NCBI RefSeq assembly: GCF_041749095.1
Contig: NZ_JBGTCA010000019.1
Coordinates: 1-64,000, forward strand
Length of the DNA stretch: 64,000 nucleotides
Direction of reading: 5' to 3'
Origin: Aquiflexum sp041749095
GTDB taxonomy: Bacteria > Bacteroidota > Bacteroidia > Cytophagales > Cyclobacteriaceae
The notes under the pieces were generated by a model. The model had not been told where the DNA came from. It saw only the letters and a list, made by a program, of their open reading frames with translations, and ran no database searches. This document shows positions 52,888 to 60,846 of this stretch, piece by piece (the stretch's first letter is position 1; each line of letters opens with the position of its first letter). The position numbers and the translations under genes are program-made.

Positions 52888-52928
52888 AAAAATAAAAATA
52901 GCCACAAAGAATGGATCTTTGTGGCTAT
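52888..52928 (-). terminator. Rho-independent terminator after trxA
   Basis: Perfect 13-bp stem (ATAGCCACAAAGA with its complement, 52898-52910 and 52916-52928), 5-nt loop, then TTTTATTTTT on the minus strand. It lies between trxA and mnmH. Confidence 0.9.
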
Positions 52929-52947
52929 TGTTTGAAATATTCAAATC

Positions 52948-53268
52948 TTATAATTGGGCGTCAAGTTTTTTTGCCAATACTGCTTTTGGAACTGCACCAA
53001 CTTGCTTATCCACTATCTCACCACCTTTGAAGAACAATAATGTTGGAATGCTTCTGATTCCGAATTGAGATGCCACACCGGGATTGGAGTCAACATCAAC
53101 TTTTCCAATAACTGCTTTTCCTTCATAATCCCCGGCCAATTCCTCTACAATCGGACCGATCATTTTACAAGGTCCACACCATTCAGCCCAAAAATCAACA
53201 AGGATAGGTTGTTCGGAATTCATGATTTCTTCAAAATTTGCGTCAGTAATTTCTATTGCTTTTGCCAT
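52948..53268 (-). CDS. trxA: Thioredoxin
   Basis: Cytosolic disulfide reductase of 106 aa. Redox motif VDFWAEWCGPCKMIGPI, cis-proline region IRSIPTLLFFKGG; length and motif are fully canonical. Monocistronic: terminator after it, and an AT-rich gap to dnaE before it with a weak -7-like TATATTTA on the minus strand near 53303-53310. Confidence 0.97.
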   Translation of the reverse strand: MAKAIEITDANFEEIMNSEQPILVDFWAEWCGPCKMIGPIVEELAGDYEGKAVIGKVDVDSNPGVASQFGIRSIPTLLFFKGGEIVDKQVGAVPKAVLAKKLDAQL

Positions 53269-53419
53269 TATAATATATTTTTAATTTGTTTCTTGAATTT
53301 CTAAATATAGTAGGTAAGTGTAATCACCGGTAATAAGTTCCGGAAGAGATTGAAATATGATTGATAAAATCTATTGCCAATCTAATTTTTCAATTTTAAA
53401 ATCTCCCAATTTTTCAATC

Positions 53420-56400
53420 CTATATAATCTGATACACCACTTCCGGAATCTGCCCCAAGTCATTGATCATTTCATTAGAAGGATCAACTGTAAATTTTTT
53501 TGACATCAAATCCAATGTAATATTTTCCTTACTGTCTATGACATTGATAAACAGCTTGGCATCTCCTTTATACTTTTGGGTGATTGATTCCAGTTTTTCC
53601 ATCAGATCCAATGTCAGGTCATCTAAGTCAATATTGACCCGTAATCCTTTGATCATTTTTCCCCGAACCTCATTAAGCAACATGATCGAATTGATTTTAA
53701 ACTCAAATTCATTTTCTTTCCACTTATTGGGATGGACAGAACCTGAAATATAAAGAAACCACCCGGTCATGAAATACTCCTTGAACCGGATATAATCATC
53801 TCCAAAAAGAAAGAAAGTATTTGCCCCATGGTAATCTTCCATGGTCAATGTGCCGAAAGGTTTACCGGTTTTTGTGGTCCTGTGGGCAAAGGAGGTCACC
53901 ATCCCGGCTGCTTTGATTTCTCCTTTCTTCCTTAATATATCCATATCAGGAAATTCCGTCATGGGAGTATTAGTAAAGGATTCTATTTCCACCCTAAACT
54001 GATCCAAAGGATGCCCGGAAATATAAAGACCTACAACTTCCTTTTCAATGTTAAGCTGTTGTAACTGACTAAATGGCTCAATAGGTGGCACAGATGGTAA
54101 CGGTACTTCCATTCCTGCTCCACCACCAAATAAGCTTACCTGAGAACTATCAGCTTCCTGCTGCACCTTCTGAGCGTATTTAACAGCTTTTTCAAGCAAA
54201 TTGGCATCTCCATCAGCCGCCTCCAAGTATTGCCTTCTATGGTGCTCTGGAAAGCAATCAAAACCTCCGGCCATCGCCAATGCCTCCAGTGTTTTCTTGT
54301 TGACGGCTCTGGAGTTCACCCTTATACAAAACTCAAAGATATTCTTGTAAGTACCTGATTTTTCCCTTTCTGCAATGATCGCCTCCACGGCAGCCCCGCC
54401 TGCGCCTTTGATGGCAGCAAGACCGAATCTGATCTGACCTTCTTTATTGACAGCAAACCCACTGTTAGATTCATTGATATCAGGACCCAACACCGCTATT
54501 CCACCACGCTTACATTCTTCCATAAAAAAAGTAACCTGTGTAATATCATTCATGTTATTGCTCAACACCGAAGCCATATACTCTGCAGGATAGTGGGCTT
54601 TGAGATATGCCGTTTGATAAGCAATCCAAGCGTAGCAAGTGGAGTGGGATTTATTGAAAGCATAGGATGCAAAAGCTTCCCAGTCAGTCCATATTTTTTC
54701 CAGCTTTTTTGGATCATGTCCTTTTGTCGCAGCTTGTTCCACGAACTTGGGTTTCATCTTATCCAAAACATCCTTCTGCTTTTTCCCCATCGCTTTTCGC
54801 AATACATCTGCCTCACCTTTGGTAAAACCGGCCAGTTTTTGGGAAAGCAACATCACCTGCTCCTGATAGACTGTAATCCCATAAGTTTCCTCAAGGTATT
54901 CCTTCATATCCTCAAGGTCATAAGCAATTGGTTCTGTACCGTGCTTTCTTTTGATAAATGAAGGAATGTAGGCCAATGGACCGGGCCTATACAAAGCATT
55001 CATAGCAATTAAATCCCCAAAAACCGTAGGCTTAAGATCCCTCATGTGTTTTTGCATTCCCGGAGATTCATATTGAAAAATACCAACTGTTTCACCCCTT
55101 TGAAATAACTCATATGTCTTGACATCATCCATAGGAAAACTGTCCGGATCCAGTTCAATCCCATGCCTTTGCTTGACAATCTTGACAGCATCTTTGATCA
55201 GCGTTAGGGTTTTCAGACCCAAAAAGTCCATTTTCAAAAGACCGGCACTTTCCACCACCGAGTTGTCAAATTGTGTGCATACCATATCAGAATCTTTGGC
55301 CAATGCCACAGGAACATAGTCGGTAATATCCCCCGGTGTGATGATTACACCACAGGCATGGATTCCCAGGTTTCTTACAGATCCTTCAAGAATAGTGGCC
55401 TGATTGATGGTTTTGGAAAGTTCATCATGTCCCTTGGAGATTCGGATAAGTTCATCAGCTTTTCCGAGATCCTCCCCATTTCCTTTGAGTTTATCGGCCA
55501 ACTTTGCCCTGTCTTTGGTCAGATCAAAAAGTGCCTTCAATTTGATATCAGGGACTAACTTGGCCAATTTATCCGCCTCGGACAAAGGCAAGTTCAAAAC
55601 CCTTGCCGTATCCCTAATGGCAGACTTGGCTGCCATGGTTCCGTAAGTGATGATCTGTGCGACCTGATTGGACCCGTATTTGTTGATCACATAATCGATG
55701 ACTTTTTGACGGCCTTCATCATCAAAGTCAATATCAATATCGGGAAGGGAAACCCTATCCGGATTCAGGAATCTTTCAAATAGTAGATCATAAGCGATTG
55801 GATCCACGTTGGTAATGCCTGTGCAATAAGCAACTGCTGAACCCGCCGCCGAACCCCTGCCCGGCCCAACTGACACGCCCATCTCCCGGGCAGCGGCAGT
55901 GAAATCCTGAACAATCAAAAAATATCCGGGGTATCCGGTATTTTCAATGGTTGCCAACTCAAAATCAAGCCTTTCCCTGATTTCATCAGTAAGTTCAGGA
56001 TAGCGTTTTTTGGAACCTTCATAAGTAAGGTATCTGAGGTAGGCATTCTCACCTCTTTTACCCCCATCCTCCTCATCCAGGGGATCTTTGAATTCTTCAG
56101 GAATATCAAATTTAGGAAGCAGGACTTCTCTTGCGAGTTTGTAGGTTTCAACCTTATTGACAATTTCATTGGTACAGGCAATTGCCTCAGGCAGATCTGC
56201 AAAGAGTTTTTTCATTTCTTCAGGACTCTTGAGATAGAATTCATCATTGGGGAACCCATAGCGGTATTCCCTCCCCCGCTTTCCTACATACTTTTTGGGC
56301 TTTTCTACCAACTCCCCATCTTTCACACATAACAAAATATCATGTGCCTTGGCATCTACCTTATGGTTGTAATAGGTATTATTTGCCGCAAAATATTTAA

Positions 56401-57706
56401 CCCCATATTTTTCTGCAAAATGGAGTAAAACCTCATTGACCTTTTCCTCTTCAGGAATGCCATGTCTGTTCAACTCAACATAAAAATCCTCCCCGAATTG
56501 TTCATTCCACCAAATAAAGGCTTCTTCTGCATGAGTATCGCCTACATTCAAAATCAAATAAGGAATTTCTCCCCAAAGTCCACCGGTGGTGGCAATCAAA
56601 TCATCTTTATATTGTTCCAATAGTTCCCTATCAATCCTTGGCACGTAATAATATCCCTGAATATTGGCATAGGAGGACAGTTTGGCCAAGTTATGGTATC
56701 CGGCTTTGTTTTTTGCCAAAAGGACAGTTTGGTAACCATCGTCTTTTTGGCTTTTATTATTTCTGTCATTGGTCAGATTAAATTCACAACCTATAATCGG
56801 TTTGATATCATTGGCCAAAGCAGTCTTTACAAAATTAAAAGCCGCCATCATATTGCCATGGTCTGTCATAGCTATGGCGGGCATCTTCATCTGCTTGGCC
56901 AAGGCAATCATAGCCGGAATTTCTGAGGTAGCCTGCAAGACGGAATATTGGGTGTGCACATGCAAATGGGAAAAAGGCATATCCGTCATATCGGATATAT
57001 CTGCTGTTCCCGCAGCTTTCAATACATCTTTGGCAGCAATTTTTTGCTCATCTTTTGCATTGACAAAATTGGCAATGTCCAGTTTTGGTGCTTCATAGAT
57101 GACTTCAGTGGCATCTATACCTTTTACCGGAGCCCAAACTTTTTGGGCAATCAGCCCAAAAAAACATTTGGCAGTAGCATCCACATCATAAGCGGCATCA
57201 TGCGCATCTGCAAAACCATTCCCAAAAAGTCTATGGTGCAGTTCGGTCAAAGTAGGCCATTTGAATTTCCCGCCTTTTCCTCCGGGCAAGGCGCAAAAAT
57301 CCGTGGAGATGTCCTTTGTATCCAACTCCTTCATCTCGGCAAGTCTCATTGGAATTCCCTTTCGCAAAAATTCGGAACCCACCACATTGATATCGAAACC
57401 GATATTGTGTCCGACCAGAAAATTGGCTTTTTCTACATCTTCATGGAAAATGGCCAGCACTTTTTCCAATTCATGCCCTTCTTTTGTCGCCCTTGCTGTG
57501 GAAATTCCGTGTACTTTTTCCGCATTATAAGGTATGGTAAAACCCTCCGGTCGGATGATGAAATTGTTGTTGGAAAGCAACTTGCCTTTGGCATCATGAA
57601 GTTGCCATGCAATCTGAACCAATCGAGGCCAATTGTCCAGGTCGGTCATCGGGGCATTATAATTCCTTGGTAATCCTGTGGTTTCGGTATCAAAAATAAT
57701 GTACAT
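53420..57706 (-). CDS. dnaE: DNA polymerase III alpha subunit with N-terminal DnaQ-type exonuclease
   Basis: Replicative polymerase, 1428 aa versus about 1160 in E. coli. The extra N-terminal region (1-185) is a DEDDh 3'-5' exonuclease: DTETTGL (D6, E8), VGHNIGFDINVV (about 99-109, Asp) and ADAHDAAYDVDAT (H169, D174). Then come a PHP domain (about 244-480, FSHLHVHTQYS, MTDHGNM), the polymerase core with GPGRGSAAGSAVA (about 614-626) and catalytic PDIDIDFDD (655-663), a helix-hairpin-helix part and an OB fold (about 1250-1340). So proofreading seems built in. Confidence 0.95.
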   Translation of the reverse strand: MYIIFDTETTGLPRNYNAPMTDLDNWPRLVQIAWQLHDAKGKLLSNNNFIIRPEGFTIPYNAEKVHGISTARATKEGHELEKVLAIFHEDVEKANFLVGHNIGFDINVVGSEFLRKGIPMRLAEMKELDTKDISTDFCALPGGKGGKFKWPTLTELHHRLFGNGFADAHDAAYDVDATAKCFFGLIAQKVWAPVKGIDATEVIYEAPKLDIANFVNAKDEQKIAAKDVLKAAGTADISDMTDMPFSHLHVHTQYSVLQATSEIPAMIALAKQMKMPAIAMTDHGNMMAAFNFVKTALANDIKPIIGCEFNLTNDRNNKSQKDDGYQTVLLAKNKAGYHNLAKLSSYANIQGYYYVPRIDRELLEQYKDDLIATTGGLWGEIPYLILNVGDTHAEEAFIWWNEQFGEDFYVELNRHGIPEEEKVNEVLLHFAEKYGVKYFAANNTYYNHKVDAKAHDILLCVKDGELVEKPKKYVGKRGREYRYGFPNDEFYLKSPEEMKKLFADLPEAIACTNEIVNKVETYKLAREVLLPKFDIPEEFKDPLDEEDGGKRGENAYLRYLTYEGSKKRYPELTDEIRERLDFELATIENTGYPGYFLIVQDFTAAAREMGVSVGPGRGSAAGSAVAYCTGITNVDPIAYDLLFERFLNPDRVSLPDIDIDFDDEGRQKVIDYVINKYGSNQVAQIITYGTMAAKSAIRDTARVLNLPLSEADKLAKLVPDIKLKALFDLTKDRAKLADKLKGNGEDLGKADELIRISKGHDELSKTINQATILEGSVRNLGIHACGVIITPGDITDYVPVALAKDSDMVCTQFDNSVVESAGLLKMDFLGLKTLTLIKDAVKIVKQRHGIELDPDSFPMDDVKTYELFQRGETVGIFQYESPGMQKHMRDLKPTVFGDLIAMNALYRPGPLAYIPSFIKRKHGTEPIAYDLEDMKEYLEETYGITVYQEQVMLLSQKLAGFTKGEADVLRKAMGKKQKDVLDKMKPKFVEQAATKGHDPKKLEKIWTDWEAFASYAFNKSHSTCYAWIAYQTAYLKAHYPAEYMASVLSNNMNDITQVTFFMEECKRGGIAVLGPDINESNSGFAVNKEGQIRFGLAAIKGAGGAAVEAIIAEREKSGTYKNIFEFCIRVNSRAVNKKTLEALAMAGGFDCFPEHHRRQYLEAADGDANLLEKAVKYAQKVQQEADSSQVSLFGGGAGMEVPLPSVPPIEPFSQLQQLNIEKEVVGLYISGHPLDQFRVEIESFTNTPMTEFPDMDILRKKGEIKAAGMVTSFAHRTTKTGKPFGTLTMEDYHGANTFFLFGDDYIRFKEYFMTGWFLYISGSVHPNKWKENEFEFKINSIMLLNEVRGKMIKGLRVNIDLDDLTLDLMEKLESITQKYKGDAKLFINVIDSKENITLDLMSKKFTVDPSNEMINDLGQIPEVVYQII

Positions 57707-57766
57707 GCTTAATTGTCAATTTTAGGTCTTTCAAATTAACACATATAAGCGGGAGGTACTAAGTCA

Positions 57767-57895
57767 GTGGCGGAAATTGTCGGGAAAAATTCAGGAATTT
57801 TATTTGAAAGGAAAATTTACGTAGCCCCTGAGGACAATGAAGAAATGATACAGGATTTTTTAAAAATCAATCCGGGGATTAAGGTTGTGGGATGA
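57767..57895 (+). CDS. Possible 42-codon ORF between dnaE and the sialidase-like gene
   Basis: Frame from GTG 57767 to TGA 57895 that reads like real protein (SGILFERKIYVAPEDNEEMI). Ends of some small antitoxins look similar, but I do not recognise a family. It may be the surviving C-terminus of a small gene next to the broken ATPase. No start signal is evident. Confidence 0.3.
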   Translation: MAEIVGKNSGILFERKIYVAPEDNEEMIQDFLKINPGIKVVG

Positions 57896-57927
57896 AGTTT
57901 TGACATGCTTTTGTTTCCTTAGTAATC

Positions 57928-58149
57928 TCAATACAAAAATCCAAAAAGATACAACGGAATTTTATTTCCCATCCCATATTCCAACTCATCTGCAGCTATA
58001 AAAGAATCGGGGAGGTTTGCGATCTGGGTAAAGTCTTTGTTTTTACCGCCGACTTCAAACACATACCTGTCATTGATCAAAAAATCACCTTGTTGCGGAT
58101 AAGTAACGGAATGTCCACTGTTTGCCAAAACGTATCTTTGAAGATACAT
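57928..58149 (-). pseudogene. C-terminal remnant of a DUF4143-type AAA ATPase
   Basis: A 73-codon minus-strand frame whose body matches only the extreme C-terminus of ATPases with an N-terminal AAA and C-terminal DUF4143 domain: YPQQGDFLINDRYVFEVGG, then KNKDFTQIANLPDSFIAAD and GNKIPLYLFGFLY. Full proteins are about 380-450 aa; Walker A and B are missing. The break lies at a palindromic repeat (58132-58175). This is a deletion relic, not a working gene. Confidence 0.75.
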
Positions 58150-58175
58150 AATTATTATCTTATTGTATCTTCAAA
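58132..58175. repeat. Triple GTATCTT/AAGATAC palindromic repeat
   Basis: GTATCTTTGAAGATAC (58132-58147) is a near-perfect palindrome. A further GTATCTTCAAA (58165-58175) pairs with TTTGAAGATAC (58137-58147) as an 11-bp inverted repeat with a 17-nt spacer. It lies 21-64 bp upstream of the sialidase-like gene and at the broken end of the ATPase remnant. It could be an operator or a scar. Confidence 0.6.
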
Positions 58176-58195
58176 AGTACAATTACCAAATTCTC

Positions 58196-59248
58196 ATGAA
58201 AAAACTTCTTCTTTCTTCCCTTTTTTCCCTCTATTTTGGAGCTTTTGCCCAAGACATCAATTTAAAGGTTATATCGGACGAATTCATCTTTGGGGAAGAC
58301 CGTCCCTTTGCCCAATGCCATTCATCTTCCATAGAAAGCCTCAGGGATGGCAATTATATGATCGTCTGGTTTGCAGGAATAAGAGAGAAACATGGCGGTG
58401 TAGCGATTTGGTCTTCTAAGGGCAGTCCGGGAAATTGGTCTTCACCAAAATTGTTGGTCAAAGTAAGGGAAGATGCCCATTGGAATCCTGTACTGTTCAA
58501 TGCACCCGATGGGAAGCTTTACCTTTATTTTAAAGTGGGAAAGGAAATCGATGATTGGGAAACTTGGGTGACGTATTCTGAAGATCGGGGCAATTCATGG
58601 TCTGATGCCAAAGAGTTGGTCGAAGGAGACAAAGGCGGCAGGGGACCTGTAAGGAACCATATCCTCGTCTTATCAGACAATACTTGGCTAGCACCTGCTT
58701 CCATCGAGAAAAACAGGATATGGAATGCCTTCGTAGACCGTTCAGAGGATGGTGGAAAAACCTGGCTGAATACAGAAACTTTGATCTTGGACCGGAGCGT
58801 CATTATCGGAGAAGGAGTCATTCAGCCGGCCCTTTGGGAATCGAAACCTGGACATATTCACATGCTGCTAAGAACCTCTGCCGGTAAAATCGGAAGAAGC
58901 GATTCAAAGGACAATGGTTTTACATGGTCACCTGTAGAATTGACCGATCTTCCCAATAACAACAGCGGAATTGATTTGGTCAAAGTCCACGATGAAACCA
59001 TTGCCTTGGTATATAATCCTGTAGCAGAAAATTGGGGCAATCGTTATCCCATGCAATTGGCCATTTCATTTGACAATGGTGATACTTGGCCCATCAAAGA
59101 GGTGATAGAATCCGGAAAAGGCAAAAATGAATTTTCTTACCCTTCCATCATTTATGAAGATGGGCATTTGATATTTTGTTATACCTGGAACAGGGAAAGG
59201 ATTAAGTTTGTGAAGGTGAAGGTTGAAGGTATTAACATCGTTGAATAA
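58196..59248 (+). CDS. Sialidase-like secreted protein (BNR/Asp-box propeller)
   Basis: Exported protein of 350 aa from ATG 58196 (MKKLLLSSLFSLYFGAFAQ signal peptide). It is a six-bladed propeller of the BNR_2 type, with Asp-boxes SEDRGNSW, SEDGGKTW, SKDNGFTW and SFDNGDTW and the family start HSSSIESLRDGNYMIVWFAG. Arg in IREKHGG and RTSAGKIGRS fits the sialidase fold, but the classical FRIP motif is not evident (FGEDRPFAQ in that area). It may cleave sialic acid or other sugar residues; the specific activity is open. A longer frame from 58163 lacks a proper signal start. Confidence 0.85.
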   Translation: MKKLLLSSLFSLYFGAFAQDINLKVISDEFIFGEDRPFAQCHSSSIESLRDGNYMIVWFAGIREKHGGVAIWSSKGSPGNWSSPKLLVKVREDAHWNPVLFNAPDGKLYLYFKVGKEIDDWETWVTYSEDRGNSWSDAKELVEGDKGGRGPVRNHILVLSDNTWLAPASIEKNRIWNAFVDRSEDGGKTWLNTETLILDRSVIIGEGVIQPALWESKPGHIHMLLRTSAGKIGRSDSKDNGFTWSPVELTDLPNNNSGIDLVKVHDETIALVYNPVAENWGNRYPMQLAISFDNGDTWPIKEVIESGKGKNEFSYPSIIYEDGHLIFCYTWNRERIKFVKVKVEGINIVE

Positions 59249-59269
59249 AAATGATCATTGAATAGCTAG

Positions 59270-59297
59270 TAGCTTTCCATCAAAATAAGGACAGCTA
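59270..59297 (+). terminator. Hairpin after the sialidase-like gene, also repeated downstream
   Basis: TAGCTTTCC and GGACAGCTA pair with one mismatch (10-nt loop), 22 bp past the stop; followed by TTTT. Near-identical 28-mers recur at about 59585-59612 and 59722-59749, so it is part of the repeat array as well as a possible weak terminator. Confidence 0.45.
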
Positions 59298-59312
59298 TTT
59301 TACAAAACTTTG

Positions 59313-59393
59313 CCTTGTCACTTCGACGACAAGAGAGGTCTTTGGACTTATAATCAGGGAATTAGATTTCTCTCTCCGTTCGAAATGACAAGG
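59313..59393. repeat. Long palindromic repeat, copy 1
   Basis: 81-bp element opening CCTTGTCACTTCGACG and closing CGTTCGAAATGACAAGG; the ends are imperfect inverted repeats that can fold into one long hairpin. Confidence 0.85.
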
Positions 59394-59449
59394 AGAAGCC
59401 AAGTCACTTCTGAACCATTAAAAAGGTATGAAGGTCTCAATAAACCTCA

Positions 59450-59568
59450 CCTTGTCACCTCGACGGTAGGAGAGGTCGGGTAACCTTAATACTGGAGCAA
59501 TAGATTTCTTCCACCACGGCAAACAGGCTTCTACGTTCCTGCCATGGCAGGCAGGCGAAATGACAAGG
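59450..59568. repeat. Long palindromic repeat, copy 2 (with nested 18-bp insert)
   Basis: 119-bp copy. Between CGTTC and GAAATGACAAGG it has an extra CTGCCATGGCAGGCAGGC (59538-59555), itself palindromic, absent from copies 1, 3 and 4. A second extra patch lies at about 59511-59530. Confidence 0.85.
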
Positions 59569-59793
59569 AAAGGTTAAATGACTGTGGCTATCCATCAAAA
59601 TGAGGACAGCTACTAAGAAAGACTTAGCCTTGTCACCTCGACGGCAGGAGAGGTCTATAAACCTTGAAGCTGAACAGATTTCTCTCTACGTTCGAAATGA
59701 CAAGGAAAGGTTAAATGACTGTAGCTATCCATCAAAATGAGGACAGCTACTAAGAAAGACTTAGCCTTGTCACCTCGACGGCAGGAGAGGTCT
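59556..59793 (+). repeat. 101-bp direct repeat, period 137 bp
   Basis: Bases 59556-59656 and 59693-59793 are identical except for one G/A difference. The unit spans the end of one palindromic copy, the linker with a 28-nt small hairpin, and the start of the next copy. This is a recent tandem duplication of palindrome plus linker. Confidence 0.9.
59628..59705. repeat. Long palindromic repeat, copy 3
   Basis: 78-bp copy, CCTTGTCACCTCGACGG to TTCGAAATGACAAGG, without the nested insert. Confidence 0.85.
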
Positions 59794-59845
59794 TTGGACT
59801 AATAATCAGGGAATTAGATTTCTCTCTCCGTTCGAAATGACAAGG
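59765..59845. repeat. Long palindromic repeat, copy 4
   Basis: 81-bp copy. Its centre (TTTGGACT-AATAATCAGG region) matches copy 1 rather than copy 3, so copies 1 and 4 are a close pair although copy 4's left flank matches copy 3. Confidence 0.85.
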
Positions 59846-59902
59846 ACAAGCCTTTTACACGATTGATCTAAAAAAAGTATTCAAGATTATTGTTAAACTT
59901 TG

Positions 59903-60023
59903 CCTTGTCACTTCGACGGCAGGTCTTGTCCGCCGTGGCGGAAGAAGTCTATTTAACCTAATGGCAGAGCAGAAAAGATTTCTCTCTACGTTCCTGCCAC
60001 GGCAGGCAGGCGAAATGACAAGG
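59903..60023. repeat. Long palindromic repeat, copy 5 (with nested inserts in both arms)
   Basis: 121-bp copy. The right arm has CTGCCACGGCAGGCAGGC (59993-60010) at exactly the same place as in copy 2. The left arm has its own small palindrome TCCGCCGTGGCGGA. Confidence 0.85.
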
Positions 60024-60069
60024 GCAAGCCTTCTTTTTGATTATAATCTTACTTGTTATTTAAGGACAT

Positions 60070-60192
60070 TGTTTCTCGCCTCTTGGCTCTTGTTTCTTGG
60101 CTCCCCGATTCTCGGGGCCGGCTTAGTTTCTTGATTCTTGTTTCCTGGTTCTTGGCTCTTCATCCTTCCTCCCTCATCCCTCATCCTTTCCT
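60070..60192. repeat. Degenerate TTCTTGGCTC / CTCATCC low-complexity repeat
   Basis: Pyrimidine-rich tract on the plus strand with repeated variants of TTTCTTGGCTC (about 60072-60160), a GC palindrome CCCCGA-TTCT-CGGGG (about 60103-60116), then CCTCATCC units up to the rsmG stop. Non-coding; no gene in the stretch 59249-60192. Confidence 0.6.
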
Positions 60193-60825
60193 TCACCTTT
60201 TCCCTTCCCAAGGAACATAGACCACTTTTTTGGTCTCGAAAAATTCTTCTTTGAAATAATCTTCTAAATGATAGGAGACATAACTCAAGTCCCTTTCTTC
60301 CATTTCCTCGTCCACATCCCCACCTTTTAACAGTAACATACCGTTCTGGAATTCATTGAAATCTTCTCTTTTGAATTTTCCTTTAACCCATGGAAGGAAA
60401 TTTGCAAATCTGGTAACTGCTCTGCTTACAATAAAATCATACCTTCTTACCAAATCTTCCGCCCTGATTTGTTGGGCTTCTACATTGGTGAGTTTAAGTT
60501 GACGGGCCACATCCTTGACCACAGTTATCTTTTTACCGATGGAATCCACCAAATGAAAATGGGTATCAGGAAATAAAATGGCCAATGGAATCCCTGGAAA
60601 ACCCCCTCCTGTTCCAATATCCAATATTTTTGTCCCGGGCTTAAATTCAATCACTTTGGCAATTCCCAAAGAATGGAGGACATGTCTTTCATAAAAATGC
60701 TCCACATCCTTCCTGCTGATCACATTGATCTTCTCATTCCATTCTTCATAAATTGGTTTGAGTTTAGAAAATTTATCTTGTTGTTCAGGAGTAAGGTCAG
60801 GAAAGTACTTGAGGATAATGTCCAT
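60193..60825 (-). CDS. rsmG: 16S rRNA (guanine527-N7)-methyltransferase
   Basis: Methylates N7 of G527 in 16S rRNA; loss gives low-level streptomycin resistance in other bacteria. The 210 aa have the GidB fold: WNEKINVISRKDVEHFYERH, SAM motif ILDIGTGGGFPGIPLAILFP, VDSIGKKITVV and FIVSRAVTRFANFLPW. I start at ATG 60825 (MDIILKYFPDLTPEQQ), the family N-terminus. A GTG at 60846 is one base after the upstream stop. Probably co-transcribed with the haloperoxidase-like gene. Confidence 0.95.
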   Translation of the reverse strand: MDIILKYFPDLTPEQQDKFSKLKPIYEEWNEKINVISRKDVEHFYERHVLHSLGIAKVIEFKPGTKILDIGTGGGFPGIPLAILFPDTHFHLVDSIGKKITVVKDVARQLKLTNVEAQQIRAEDLVRRYDFIVSRAVTRFANFLPWVKGKFKREDFNEFQNGMLLLKGGDVDEEMEERDLSYVSYHLEDYFKEEFFETKKVVYVPWEGKR

Positions 60826-60846
60826 TAATATTAATTTTTCTTCCAC

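Noticed and set aside
52872..52907. Longer N-terminus of MnmH (from 52907)
   Set aside because: The sequence is the T-run and stem of the trxA terminator; ATG 52871 fits the family.
59313..60023. CRISPR-like array of spaced repeats
   Set aside because: The repeats are long (78-121 bp), palindromic, of unequal length and with partly duplicated linkers; no short regular repeat-spacer pattern and no cas genes.
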